The position numbers and the translations under genes are program-made. From Nitrososphaerota archaeon (GTDB taxonomy: Archaea > Thermoproteota > Nitrososphaeria_A > Caldarchaeales > Wolframiiraptoraceae), in assembly GCA_021159365.1 (NCBI GenBank), contig JAGGRY010000056.1:1-48324 (forward strand): a DNA stretch of 48,324 nucleotides, read 5' to 3'. The first letter of the stretch is position 1. Each line of letters starts with the position of its first letter. The notes beneath the pieces were generated by a model that was given only the letters and a program-made list of their open reading frames with translations, was not told the DNA's origin and made no database searches. Shown here piece after piece: positions 18,170 through 28,265 of this stretch.

Positions 18170-18589
18170 GTGAGGTGGATGAGTTATAGGAGAAAGCCTC
18201 TTTGGAGGATCTTGCTGGACGAGTTTAGGAGGATCGAGGAAGAGATGAGTAGGATTGAAGACGAGTTCATCAGGAGGATTAAGGAGGCCGAGGGGATGAG
18301 GGGATGCATAACACCTCTTCATAACCTCTATGAGTCTGGAGATGAGATAATCTTCACCGCCGATATGCCCGGCTCAAATAAGGAGGAGATAGATCTCAGG
18401 GTTGGAGAGAATTATATCAGAATAGAGGCTCCATGTAAATCTCCGATAAGAGGCGAGAGAAAATATCTGCTTCATGTTGAGCTTCCGGTTGAGATAGATC
18501 CGACCAGCGTCAGGGCCAGATACAAGGATGGAGTTCTCGAAGTGGTTGCGAGGAAGAGGCTTAGGGGCTTCAGGATCAGGGTGGAGTAG
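18170..18589 (+). CDS. Hsp20/alpha-crystallin family small heat shock protein
   Basis: PLHNLYESGDEIIFTADMPGSNKEEIDLRVGENYIRIEA... LPVEIDPTSVRARYKDGVLEVVARK. Confidence 0.9.
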   Translation: MRWMSYRRKPLWRILLDEFRRIEEEMSRIEDEFIRRIKEAEGMRGCITPLHNLYESGDEIIFTADMPGSNKEEIDLRVGENYIRIEAPCKSPIRGERKYLLHVELPVEIDPTSVRARYKDGVLEVVARKRLRGFRIRVE

Positions 18590-19544
18590 CGAGAGCTCTG
18601 ACGACCGCGGACCAAGCCTTCACAATATTATCTCTATTGTATCCGCCTCCGCCCATGGCTACAATTCTACCCTCGCATTTCTCCTCCGCGAGCTTATGCA
18701 ATCTTTTCGCGACAAAATAGTGAACTTCCTCCGTGTATTCAAGCCCTGTTAATGGATCTCCTATCAATCCATCAGCTCCTGCCTGGAGTAATATGAATTC
18801 TGGATCGACGTCGTTCAGAAATCTCTCAACGAGCTTCTCCCAATTCTCCATGAATTCTCCGACCCCGGCTCCAGGCATTAAGGGTATGTTCAGCTTCGTT
18901 CCAGCGGCTTCTCCTCCACCTCTTTCATGAGCAAATCCCGTTCCTGGATATAGGGTTCTACCATCTTGATGGAAGTCGACGTGCTTTAATCGCTTATCGT
19001 AATAAAAGTCGTAGAAGACTCCATCTCCATGATGTGCGTCGATATCGACGTATAGGACCTCATTCAATCCAATTTTATCCAAGAGATATTTTATCGCTAT
19101 CGATGCGTCGTTGAAGATGCAGAATCCCGCAGCTCTACCTTTTCTCGCGTGATGCAATCCACCCATCGGGTTGAATCCATGATCTATCTCCCCCTTCATG
19201 ACTAAGTCTACAAGTTTAAGGGTTGAGCCGACGACGTAGAGGGATGCCTCATAACATCCCTTGAAGGCGGGCGTATCCCCATAATCTAAGTATCCATATC
19301 CATCCATGGACATGTTCTTGACGAAGTCAACATACTCCTTCTCATGATAAAATAATACTTCTTCGAGGGTTGCCATCCTCGGCTTAACTCTAATGATCTG
19401 TCCTGGAAACTCTTTCTCAAGTTCTGGAAGCTTCTCATAGAATCTCTCGATCCTATCCTTTCTAAATGGATGGGGTTGGGGAAAGCTGTAGAGAAGCATC
19501 TCCTCGCCATAGATCACGCCTACTCTACATCCACTCACAGACAA
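18576..19544 (-). CDS. Histone deacetylase / AcuC-AphA superfamily protein
   Basis: GGLHHARKGRAAGFCIFNDASIAIKYLL, VDIDAHHGDGV, LQAGADGLIGDPLTGLEYTEEVH, GGGGYN. Confidence 0.95.
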   Translation of the reverse strand: MSVSGCRVGVIYGEEMLLYSFPQPHPFRKDRIERFYEKLPELEKEFPGQIIRVKPRMATLEEVLFYHEKEYVDFVKNMSMDGYGYLDYGDTPAFKGCYEASLYVVGSTLKLVDLVMKGEIDHGFNPMGGLHHARKGRAAGFCIFNDASIAIKYLLDKIGLNEVLYVDIDAHHGDGVFYDFYYDKRLKHVDFHQDGRTLYPGTGFAHERGGGEAAGTKLNIPLMPGAGVGEFMENWEKLVERFLNDVDPEFILLQAGADGLIGDPLTGLEYTEEVHYFVAKRLHKLAEEKCEGRIVAMGGGGYNRDNIVKAWSAVVRALATPP

Positions 19545-19619
19545 GCCCTCCAGAATTAGTCATCCAAGAGATTATGAGAGACCAACTATTAGATATTTTT
19601 ACTAAGGAGAATTTCCCCT

Positions 19620-20414
19620 TTGAATGGAGAATTGCTTCGGAGAAGATTTAGAGTCTTAGAGGGAAAGGATGGTGTTCGAAGACTTTATGATGATTTAGCT
19701 GAGATCTATGATCATTCACGGCTTCTCTATCTCACTAGGAGACTTGAGAGATGTGAGGAAGAGGTTTTGAGGGAATGGCTTAAGAAATTCGATTCACCAA
19801 TACTTGATGTTGGATGCGGCTCTGGGAGATATTCCTTGAAATTAGCTAGTAGAGGGGTTGAGACTATATCTATAGATCTAAGCCTAAAGATGTTGAAGGT
19901 TCTTCTTAGGAAGCTTGAAGGTCATGGACTTAGGGAGAATGTTCACGTGATCTTAGCCGATGGAGAGAATCTACCGTTTAGAGATGGATCTCTTAGAGGT
20001 CTGTTATGCACTCTAACCTTCGACCACTTTCAAGAGCCTAAAAAAGCGATCTCAGAGTTTTCGAGGGTTTTGAAGGTCGAGGGACTGTGTGTGATCTCCA
20101 CGCTGAATAAGGAGCATCTCAAGTTACTTAGGAGATTACTCGGTATATCGGCTGATAAGGTTCCTTTTCTCGGCGAGACCATTCCTCCAACCCTTGTCTA
20201 CGAGACTGGGCATACGGGTTTAGAAATCCAGCAGATGCTGTCAGCCTACGGCTTTAAGTCGATTAAGCTCATGGGATGCTGTTACTGGGGATTATTCACG
20301 CCATTCATACCCAAACCCATGTTTAAGTTGCTGGAGAAACTGTTAGTCAAGCTTAAGAACTCCATGAAACACGCCGCGTTGCACGTGGCTGTGGCCAAGA
20401 AGTCTCCTAAATAA
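19620..20414 (+). CDS. Class I SAM-dependent methyltransferase
   Basis: ILDVGCGSGRYSLKLASRGVETISIDLS, DGENLPFRDGSL. Confidence 0.9.
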   Translation: MNGELLRRRFRVLEGKDGVRRLYDDLAEIYDHSRLLYLTRRLERCEEEVLREWLKKFDSPILDVGCGSGRYSLKLASRGVETISIDLSLKMLKVLLRKLEGHGLRENVHVILADGENLPFRDGSLRGLLCTLTFDHFQEPKKAISEFSRVLKVEGLCVISTLNKEHLKLLRRLLGISADKVPFLGETIPPTLVYETGHTGLEIQQMLSAYGFKSIKLMGCCYWGLFTPFIPKPMFKLLEKLLVKLKNSMKHAALHVAVAKKSPK

Positions 20415-20511
20415 CTTCTTCGAAAGCAGAGATATTCTAAAAGCTTATTTAAGACGCTTTTAACACATCTAGCTGAATTTATATGCGAATTTATAAAATT
20501 TATAATCAATC

Positions 20512-21000
20512 TTGAATCAGGTATCCTCGATGAAGCCTAAGCATAGCTTAGATGAGAAAGATCTTCGGATACTGGAAATACTTCAAAATGATGGGAGGGC
20601 GTCGTATTCCCAGATCTCGAGGAAGCTTGGGATGAGCGAGGCGGCGATCTACTCTAGGATTCAAAAGCTCTTAAGGTTAGGCGTCATAAGGAGATTTCAA
20701 GCCATCTTAGATCCTGAGAAACTCGGTTTCACCCTCACAGCCTTCATCGCGATAACTGCTCAGCCGTCCAAGTATGAGGATGTCTTAAAGGCTTTAGCCG
20801 AGATACCGGAAGTCCAGGAGATCTACGACGTTACAGGAGACTATTATTGCTTGGTTAAGCTTAGGACTAATGGCAGGGAGAGCTTAGCAGAGATACTTGA
20901 CCAGATAGGATCCCTGGATGGAGTGGCGTCCACCGAAACTAGGATCGTCTTGAGAACAATAAAGGAAGATTACGCTCTACCCCTCACTAAGCATAAATGA
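20512..21000 (+). CDS. Lrp/AsnC family transcriptional regulator
   Basis: LDEKDLRILEILQNDGRASYSQISRKLGMSEAAIYSRIQKLLRLGVIRRF and AsnC_trans_reg domain. Confidence 0.95.
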   Translation: MNQVSSMKPKHSLDEKDLRILEILQNDGRASYSQISRKLGMSEAAIYSRIQKLLRLGVIRRFQAILDPEKLGFTLTAFIAITAQPSKYEDVLKALAEIPEVQEIYDVTGDYYCLVKLRTNGRESLAEILDQIGSLDGVASTETRIVLRTIKEDYALPLTKHK

Positions 21001-21784
21001 TCTCGACTAGTTTAAGCAGGTTTTCAGCTACATAGGTTGGCTTAAGATTCGGCGGGAGATCTATTAGATCTTCTCTCCTCGAAACCCCTGTTAAGACTAA
21101 AGCTGTGTCGGCTCCAATATTCTTTCCAGCTAATATATCGGTCTCAAACCTATCTCCAACCACCAAAACCTCATCTGGACTCACTTTAAGTCTCCTTAAA
21201 GCAGACTCCATGATTATCCTCGAAGGTTTACCTATAACTATGGGCTCTATTCCAGATGATTCTCTTAATGCTGCCACTATTGCTCCAGCCCCTGGATCAA
21301 GTCCATCTGGAGTTGGATAGGTTTTATCCGTGTTCGTCGCCACGAATTTTGCCCCATTCAGGATGGCTCTGAGACCGGCTCTAAGCTTCCAGTAATCCAC
21401 TTCACGATCCAGCCCAACTACCACGTATTCCGCTTCATCCCACCTCTTAATCGGAAGTAGCACATGTCCAATCCTCTTACAATATTCCTTGAATCCTCTC
21501 CCAGTTATCGGTAGTATCTTGCTTCTTCCCGAACTCTCCATTATGTAGGTTGCGGCCACCTCGCCCGACGTTAAGACATTCTCCTCAACACATTCAATGC
21601 CTAGTTTCCTGAGCTTGACGCAATACTCTTCCGATGTGTGGCCTGAGTTATTGGTAAGATACATGATCTTGACCCCCATCTCCCTTAACCTCTCTACGGC
21701 CTCATCGGATCCAGGAGTTAGCCGGTCTCCAACGTATATGCATCCATCTAGGTCCAAGATGAATGCCTTGTAATGCTTTCTCAT
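20987..21784 (-). CDS. HAD-IIA family hydrolase (NagD-like)
   Basis: FILDLDGCIYVGDRLTPGSDEAVERL, YLTNNSGHT, GKPSRIIMESALRRL, VVGDRFETDILAGKNIGADTALVLTG. Confidence 0.95.
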   Translation of the reverse strand: MRKHYKAFILDLDGCIYVGDRLTPGSDEAVERLREMGVKIMYLTNNSGHTSEEYCVKLRKLGIECVEENVLTSGEVAATYIMESSGRSKILPITGRGFKEYCKRIGHVLLPIKRWDEAEYVVVGLDREVDYWKLRAGLRAILNGAKFVATNTDKTYPTPDGLDPGAGAIVAALRESSGIEPIVIGKPSRIIMESALRRLKVSPDEVLVVGDRFETDILAGKNIGADTALVLTGVSRREDLIDLPPNLKPTYVAENLLKLVEIIYA

Positions 21785-21882
21785 CGTCGGGGATTAGATG
21801 GTCCTACCTTAAATGATTTACAGAGTTGGGCTGATGGTTTAGAATAAAGAGATTTTAGTAGGCTTTCAATAACCGTAAATCA

Positions 21883-22962
21883 CTAGGAATAGGTTATGGT
21901 TGAGAAGATTCCGGAGATCCTGCTCAGAGATTTCCTCTTCTCCGCGAGAGTCAGATCTGATTCTTGAATAGCCTCGATGAGCTCATAGATCCATCTATCC
22001 TCATCAACGTGATTTGGAAGCTCCTCGAATAGCATCGCCGGATCCCTCAAACTGGGATATACTTGATAGAGCTCTATGCATGCGGCGGCCAAGAATCTTA
22101 TGGTTGCTGGTCCAACGCCTCTCAGGGCTAAGAGTTCTTCAAAGTCTCTCGGCGAATGTTTATTCGCCATCATTATTGTAGACCACTTAATCCTCGGTAC
22201 ATCGATTATATGTTGAGAGGATTCTTGACCATCTAGATCCGTTAGGGTTAGCTGTCCACTCGGCGGGCTTCTATAAAATCTCCTGAGAGAGCTTAGATCA
22301 TCGTTAACCGCTTCAACGCAGACTTTTCGCGCATCCTTGCTATCTTCATCAGTCATGTCTAAAACCAATTCTTCCCTCGAAGTCGAGACGATTCCGCTGT
22401 GGGGCTCCTCGACGAAATTCCTCAATCCCTTAGAGATCCAGTGATATCTCCTCACCAGATTCGTCATAGGCTTTATTCCCTGCTGAACTATGACCCATTC
22501 CCCATCCATTGAGACTAGCATGATGTGTAGATATAGTTGGAATCCATCTTGAATTGCTGCGCTATCCACCTTTGCGACCATTCTGCTGGCGTATTTCAGC
22601 CTATTCACGAGATCTTCATCGAAGTTGAATATCTTGGCGACCCTGTCGAGTTCTTCGGGAACCTTATATCCTTTAGGTCTCTTACCGCCTATAACGGCTA
22701 ATCCCATCTCAGGTCGGATAAAGTTCTTCAATATAGCGGCTATAACTGTCGTCGCTCCTCCTCCAAGTTCATCTAGATACGCGGATGCTGCGAGGGCGTC
22801 GAAGAAGATGGGGGAGGAGAATCCTATCATGAATTTCTCGACTCCAAATAACTCGATGTATGATGTCATGATCTTTATCAGGGCGTTTTCAGCCGTTCTG
22901 AAATACCATTTGGGCTTCGTTGAGTAGATAAGTCGAAGTTCCCTTAGACCTGCCCTATACAT
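21883..22962 (-). CDS. DUF763 family protein
   Basis: AGLRELRLIYSTKPKWYFRTAENALIKIMTSYIELFGVEKFMIGFSSPIFFDALAA...ATTVIAAILKNFIRPEMGLAVIGGKRPKGYKVPEEL. Confidence 0.85.
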   Translation of the reverse strand: MYRAGLRELRLIYSTKPKWYFRTAENALIKIMTSYIELFGVEKFMIGFSSPIFFDALAASAYLDELGGGATTVIAAILKNFIRPEMGLAVIGGKRPKGYKVPEELDRVAKIFNFDEDLVNRLKYASRMVAKVDSAAIQDGFQLYLHIMLVSMDGEWVIVQQGIKPMTNLVRRYHWISKGLRNFVEEPHSGIVSTSREELVLDMTDEDSKDARKVCVEAVNDDLSSLRRFYRSPPSGQLTLTDLDGQESSQHIIDVPRIKWSTIMMANKHSPRDFEELLALRGVGPATIRFLAAACIELYQVYPSLRDPAMLFEELPNHVDEDRWIYELIEAIQESDLTLAEKRKSLSRISGIFSTITYS

Positions 22963-23032
22963 CCAATAAGTTAGCCGCTGGGTTAAATTAATCTATTCCC
23001 TTTTCAAAAAGTGTGGAGATATACGCTAAAGC

Positions 23033-23236
23033 TTACGGCATATTACGTTTTCCATAGACTTTAAGTCGGATGATAAGCCAGGCTATCAACGCCAATATGG
23101 TTGGGATCTGGAAGATGAATAGCAGAAATATCTGATTCAGGATTGGGGAGAAAAAATATTGGTAAATCGTCAATACGATTGTTATCGAAGCCAGAATTAT
23201 GAATGCTAAAAACCATGACAGTTCTTCCCGTTCCAT
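23033..23236 (-). CDS. Small membrane protein
   Basis: 67 aa, two TM segments; ATG overlaps the rpoK stop. Confidence 0.5.
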   Translation of the reverse strand: MEREELSWFLAFIILASITIVLTIYQYFFSPILNQIFLLFIFQIPTILALIAWLIIRLKVYGKRNMP

Positions 23237-23508
23237 TAGGCTCTCTGCTCCAATTTCTCCATCAGATCCTTTAATGGAACGTCGATATAGCTTCCATCAG
23301 GTCTTCTCCTTCTAATGATTATTGGGAGGACTCCGGCTTCAAGTTCTCTCTCAGCTATGTCGATCGGCGTATCTCCAGGCTTCACCTCAACTAATGGAAA
23401 TGCTCCTAGGGCGAGCTGAAGCGCTCTACCCCCAATTATCCTCGCTCGCTCATAGCGTGTTAGGGGTTGCCGATATGGATCTTCTTCTTCCTCACTCTTC
23501 CTCTCCAA
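23236..23508 (-). CDS. rpoK: DNA-directed RNA polymerase subunit K (Rpo6)
   Basis: [57 protein letters not shown]. Confidence 0.95.
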   Translation of the reverse strand: MERKSEEEEDPYRQPLTRYERARIIGGRALQLALGAFPLVEVKPGDTPIDIAERELEAGVLPIIIRRRRPDGSYIDVPLKDLMEKLEQRA

Positions 23509-25138
23509 ATGACCCTTCCTTCCCTTCCTTCTCTTTCTCCTTCTCCTCGATCTTTGAAGCTGCTATTACGTCGTCTATCTTTAGGATCATCGCAGCCGCT
23601 TCGACCGCCGACTTGATGACCTGCTTCTTCACTAGGACTGGCTCTACGACGTCGAGTTTATACATGTCATCTACTTTCCTATCGAATACGTTGATCCCCA
23701 TCCACTTTTTTCCTTCTTTATGCTCAGCTCTGAGAGCAACTATAATCTCAATTGGATCTAAGCCGGCGTTCTCAGCGAGTTGAGCTGGAACTATCTCTAA
23801 TGCCTCAGCGAATTTCTCAACTGCTAGCTGCTCCTTTCCAGCAAGGGTCTTCGCGTAATCTCTTAATCCGAGTGCGACCTCCATCTCCGGAGCTCCGCCT
23901 CCAGCCACGACTCTGCCCTCGACTACAACGTCTTTGATCACATTCAACGCGTCTTTGATCGATCTCTCGGCTTCATCTACGAGTCTCTTCGTCCCGCCTC
24001 TGATCAAGATCGTTATCGACTTCGGGTTCTCGCATTGTTCTATGAAGACCATTCTATCCTCTCCAACCTTCCTCTCCTCGACCAGCTTCGCCTTTCCAAG
24101 ATCCTTTGGAGTGATCTCCTCTATTCTAGTGATTATCCTCGCGCCGGTGGCTCTTGCAATCTTATCTACATCCGATTTCTTGATTCTCCTAACGGCGAGG
24201 ATTCCCTTTCTAGCGAGGAAGTGTTGAGCCATATCATCTATTCCCTTCTGGCATAGAACCACGTTGGCTCCCGCGGCAGCGATCTTCTCAACCATCTCCT
24301 TCAACATCTTCTCCTCCTGCTCCATGAATGCCTTCATCTGCTCCGGGCTCTCGATGTGAAGCTTTGCATCAAACTCTGTTTTCTCGATCTCAAGTGGTGC
24401 GTCCAGCAATGCGATCTTCGCGTCGTGAACTATCTTGGGCATACCTCTATGGACTACTTCTTTGTCCAAGACTATTCCATCTATGAGCTTTGTGTCTCTA
24501 AGCGATTGCCCCTCCTTCTTCTCTATCTTGATATTATCTAGGTCAACCCTCCATTGATCGTTAACTTTCTCAGCGACCCTTAAGACAGCTTCAACCGCTA
24601 TCTCTGAAAGATATTCAGCCTCTTCTGAGACGAGTTTGCTGGCCATGGAGGTCTTCGCGATCTTCTTGAGGATCTCCTTATCAGTTGGAGAGACCGGGAT
24701 AGCTATCTTATCATAAATCTCCAAGGCCTTTCTAGCGGCCTTCTTATATCCCTCAATTATTAAGGCTGGGTGAACTTCCTTCTCTATAAGTTCCTCAGCC
24801 TTGGCCAGTAACTCCCCGGCCAAGACAACAACAGTAGTTGTCCCATCTCCAACTTCAGCATCCTGAGCCTTGGCGACTTCAACGAGCATCTTTGCAACCG
24901 GATGCTCGACATCCATCTCCTTTAGGATAGTTGCTCCATCGTTGGTGATCGTGACGTCTCCGAAGCTGTCTACAAGCATCTTATCCATTCCCCTAGGACC
25001 TAGGGATGATCTCATGGTCTCAGAGATGATCTTCGCGACCATTATGTTGTTTAACTGAGCCTCTCTGCCCCTACTCCTCTGCGTTCCTTCCTTAAGGATT
25101 ATTACAGGAACCCCTCCAGCAGAAGGTGCTGCAGCCAT
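23492..25138 (-). CDS. thsA: Thermosome subunit (group II chaperonin)
   Basis: [77 protein letters not shown]. Confidence 0.98.
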   Translation of the reverse strand: MAAAPSAGGVPVIILKEGTQRSRGREAQLNNIMVAKIISETMRSSLGPRGMDKMLVDSFGDVTITNDGATILKEMDVEHPVAKMLVEVAKAQDAEVGDGTTTVVVLAGELLAKAEELIEKEVHPALIIEGYKKAARKALEIYDKIAIPVSPTDKEILKKIAKTSMASKLVSEEAEYLSEIAVEAVLRVAEKVNDQWRVDLDNIKIEKKEGQSLRDTKLIDGIVLDKEVVHRGMPKIVHDAKIALLDAPLEIEKTEFDAKLHIESPEQMKAFMEQEEKMLKEMVEKIAAAGANVVLCQKGIDDMAQHFLARKGILAVRRIKKSDVDKIARATGARIITRIEEITPKDLGKAKLVEERKVGEDRMVFIEQCENPKSITILIRGGTKRLVDEAERSIKDALNVIKDVVVEGRVVAGGGAPEMEVALGLRDYAKTLAGKEQLAVEKFAEALEIVPAQLAENAGLDPIEIIVALRAEHKEGKKWMGINVFDRKVDDMYKLDVVEPVLVKKQVIKSAVEAAAMILKIDDVIAASKIEEKEKEKEGKEGSFGEEE

Positions 25139-25181
25139 ATTCCCACCTCATATACTCCGCTTTTAGGATCGGTTCAGCGTA

Positions 25182-25190
25182 CTTATAAAC
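25182..25190 (-). promoter_or_regulatory. Putative TATA box for the thermosome gene
   Basis: Minus strand gtTTATAAGt about 45 nt upstream of the ATG, with a GAGGTGG SD-like stretch near the start. Confidence 0.45.
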
Positions 25191-25271
25191 CATTTCATCA
25201 TTCATTATTAGGTAGAGGATTTTGGTTCAAATATTCCTAGTTTTTAGCGTCTAGACGGCTTCTTCACTTGT

Positions 25272-26072
25272 TTATCGATTTTTTATCCTTATGACATCGC
25301 CGACATTCAATCTAAAGGTCTCTGCAGCACTTCCCCTATTGACTGCAAGCTCTATGAATCCGCTTCCACCCACCGTCAGTAGAGGCTCGCCAACTTTAAC
25401 CAGTCCATAAGCTTTTACAAATCTACATTTGATAACTCTATTCCTAAACTCTATCACGAGTTCATCAGATTTCATTCGATTTAGTAGAAGTTCTGGTTTA
25501 AGGTTGGTTATGAGATTTCCAAATCTATCGATGTGCATTATCGTTGCATCTATCCAATTCTCGCCCATAATCGGCTTCGGCAAACTCATCCTGGCATAAT
25601 CATCTATCTCAACTCCAATATCTTTGATGTCCATTCCAGCGGCAAGTCTTCCGGCGACGTGGGCGAAGACGTCTCTCCCATGAAAAGTTTCTGACGGCCT
25701 ACTGGGAAGCTTGGATTCATCAATCGCATAAACATGCTTTATTCCCAATAGTTCAGCTGCAGGTATCATGAAGCCCGTGTCAGGGCCTATGAATAAGTCG
25801 CCTCTCATGGTCTCGATAACTATCCCCCTTCTACCAGCGCCTACTCCTGGATCTATTATGCATACGTGAATGGTCTTTTCAGGCATGTACTCTATGTAAG
25901 TTGTCAGGAGAAATGCTGCTTCAAGTTCATTAAAAGCTGAGACCTCATGGCTAACATCTATTATCACAGCATCCCTACAATATGATAGGATTACCGCCTT
26001 AACCTCGGCGACATATGGATCTCTTAAGCCATAGTCGGTTAACAGGGAGATCACGGGTCTCAACTCTTTCAT
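25272..26072 (-). CDS. SAM hydrolase (DUF62, SAM hydroxide adenosyltransferase)
   Basis: PVISLLTDYGLRDPYVAEVKAVIL, VSHEVSAFNELEAAFLL, VCIIDPGVGAGRRGIVIE, GPDTGFMIPAAELLG, FHGRDVFAHVAGRLAAG; start taken at internal ATG (MKELRPV). Confidence 0.92.
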   Translation of the reverse strand: MKELRPVISLLTDYGLRDPYVAEVKAVILSYCRDAVIIDVSHEVSAFNELEAAFLLTTYIEYMPEKTIHVCIIDPGVGAGRRGIVIETMRGDLFIGPDTGFMIPAAELLGIKHVYAIDESKLPSRPSETFHGRDVFAHVAGRLAAGMDIKDIGVEIDDYARMSLPKPIMGENWIDATIMHIDRFGNLITNLKPELLLNRMKSDELVIEFRNRVIKCRFVKAYGLVKVGEPLLTVGGSGFIELAVNRGSAAETFRLNVGDVIRIKNR

Positions 26073-26129
26073 CTTATCACCCAGCCTTTTTAATGGATGA
26101 GTTATCATCAGCTCAAGTAAAAGATGCAT

Positions 26130-26182
26130 GCTCAGAGCTTTTAACCTTCATCATCAATCCGCCAGCCAAGACTCATCATAGC
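26130..26182 (-). ncRNA. Candidate C/D box sRNA (low confidence)
   Basis: Minus strand GCT-ATGATGA-gtcttggctgg-CGGA-ttga-TGATGA-aggttaaaagct-CTGA-GC: box C, degenerate D', C' and D with 11/12-nt guide-length spacers. Confidence 0.3.
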
Positions 26183-26290
26183 AATGATAAATCAATGAAT
26201 ACTCCCTAAAGAACATGTTGGCCTCTATAGCAGGAATTAGGAATTCACCTAGGAGTAATCGCTTTTAACCTCTCTGAGCCTCTTACTCAC

Positions 26291-27124
26291 ATGCATGAGG
26301 TCAGGGTTAGGAAGGCCGATGGAAGATTTCAGCCGTTTGATAGAAGGAAGGTGATTCGGACGTGTATGAAGCTTAGGGTTGGGAGAATCGAGGCTGAGAG
26401 AATCGCGGATAAGATCTCGAAAATGATTTATGATGGAATTCCGACAAATGAGATTCTCTCAGCGATCTATGAGGAAGTCAAGAAGATCAGGCCTGAATAT
26501 GAGCACGCTCACGACCTAAGAGAAGCGATCTCGATGATGAGACCTAAGCCCGACTTTGAGTACTTCATAGGGATTACCTTATCATCGCTTGGATATAGGG
26601 TTGAGAGCGCGAGGATTGTGGATGGAAGATGCATTGAACATGAGATAGATGGAATTGCGATGAAGAATGACGAGGTGTTGATGGTCGAGGTTAAACATCA
26701 TGTAAACCCACACACCTACACCGGATTAGATGTCTTCCTGGCGGTCCATTCGACATTAAGAGACTTGATGGATGGCTATAGGCTGGGATTGCATAGCTAT
26801 CCGTTCACAGCGGCATTGGTCGCATGCAATACTAAGATCTCTCAACACGCTGAGAGATATGCGAGATGTGTTGGGATAAGATACATGGGCTGGAGATATC
26901 CGAGAGCGTTCGCCCTCGAAGACCTAATAACGAGACATAAGCTATATCCGATCACCATGCTGAAGATCTTGAAGAGAGATCACGTTGAAAGACTCGGAGA
27001 CAGAGGGATCGTAACCCTAAAACAACTAATTGAAATCGACGTTGATAGATTGACGGAGATCTTAGAGATTAGTGAGAAAGAGATTGATGAGATCAAGGAT
27101 AAGGCGAGGGCGATTCTAGGCTGA
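26291..27124 (+). CDS. ATP-cone + PD-(D/E)XK-type nuclease + helix-hairpin-helix protein
   Basis: N-terminal VRKADGRFQPFDRRKVIRTCMKLRVGRIEAERIADKI (ATP-cone), HEIDGIAMKNDEVLMVEVKHH (nuclease motif), C-terminal HhH-like repeats. Confidence 0.8.
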   Translation: MHEVRVRKADGRFQPFDRRKVIRTCMKLRVGRIEAERIADKISKMIYDGIPTNEILSAIYEEVKKIRPEYEHAHDLREAISMMRPKPDFEYFIGITLSSLGYRVESARIVDGRCIEHEIDGIAMKNDEVLMVEVKHHVNPHTYTGLDVFLAVHSTLRDLMDGYRLGLHSYPFTAALVACNTKISQHAERYARCVGIRYMGWRYPRAFALEDLITRHKLYPITMLKILKRDHVERLGDRGIVTLKQLIEIDVDRLTEILEISEKEIDEIKDKARAILG

Positions 27125-27167
27125 TGCGAAGAACGGATATGGTCGATGAAACTCTTTATTATGGCTA

Positions 27168-28259
27168 TTGATAATCATTGATGACTTGTTGATCGAAATC
27201 GATGGTTCGATGGGCGAGGGCGGGGGGCAAATTCTGAGAAATGCGGTGGCATTATCCGCGGTTCTCCTGAAACCTATCCGAGTCTATAACATCAGGGCTA
27301 AGCGAAGTAATCCAGGTCTAAGGCCCCAGCACCTAACTGGAGTTAAGGCTGTTGCAGCTCTTTCATCGGCAAATGTCTCAGGGCTTTCAATAGGTTCTCG
27401 TGAGATCGTGTTTAAGCCTAGGATGCTTAGCGGAGGTAGGATGAGGTTCGATGCTGGAACCGCTGGAAGCACGACTCTGATGCTTCAAAGCCTTATGCCT
27501 GCCATGGCCTTCAGCAAGTCTCCAGTCGAGGTCGAGCTTAGAGGCGGGACGAACAACCCCATGGCTCCTCCAGTCGAATACTTTGAATATGTCTTGATAC
27601 CGACCTTGCGGAAGATGGGCTGTGAATTCGAGGTTCAGCTACTTAGAAGAGGATTTTATCCCCGGGGCGGAGGGGTGGTTAAGGCTAGATCGAAGCCTGT
27701 TAAGAGCTTGAATCCGATAAGGCTCACGAGATTCGATGGAGTCAGAATTATAAGGGGATTGAGCTATAGCTGTAGACTACCTTCTCATATAGTCGATAGA
27801 ATGGCTAGATCTGCGGAGAAGATCTTAATGAGCAAGGGCTATGACGTGGTAATAGAGAGGCAGGTCCTCCAACCCGGAGATAAGCAGTGCTCCCTAGACC
27901 CGGGATGTGGAATAATCTTGGTGGCGGAACTCAGGTCTGGAGCCTTAATCGCTTCAGATAACCTTGGGAAGAGAGGGGTTCCCGCCGAGAGAGTTGGAGG
28001 AGAAGCTGCTGAAGAGCTGTTGAGGCAGCTTGAGGCGGAGGCCCCTGTCGATAAGCATCTAGGAGATCAGCTCGTGATTTGGGCATGTTTGGCGAAGGGT
28101 GTCTCAGAGTACAGGGTTGCTGAATTGACTAGTCACACAACTACGAGCATAGATCTCTGCAAGATCATGGCCGGATGTGAAGCCGAAGTGGATGGAACGC
28201 TTGGATCACCGGCATTCATCAGGATAAGGGGTATTGGATTGGAGAACACCATTACCTAG
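27168..28259 (+). CDS. rtcA: RNA 3'-terminal phosphate cyclase
   Basis: IDGSMGEGGGQILRNAVALSAVLLKPIRVYNIRAKRSNPGLRPQHLTGVKA; HLGDQL; start may be internal. Confidence 0.97.
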   Translation: MIIIDDLLIEIDGSMGEGGGQILRNAVALSAVLLKPIRVYNIRAKRSNPGLRPQHLTGVKAVAALSSANVSGLSIGSREIVFKPRMLSGGRMRFDAGTAGSTTLMLQSLMPAMAFSKSPVEVELRGGTNNPMAPPVEYFEYVLIPTLRKMGCEFEVQLLRRGFYPRGGGVVKARSKPVKSLNPIRLTRFDGVRIIRGLSYSCRLPSHIVDRMARSAEKILMSKGYDVVIERQVLQPGDKQCSLDPGCGIILVAELRSGALIASDNLGKRGVPAERVGGEAAEELLRQLEAEAPVDKHLGDQLVIWACLAKGVSEYRVAELTSHTTTSIDLCKIMAGCEAEVDGTLGSPAFIRIRGIGLENTIT

Positions 28260-28265
28260 GATTAG

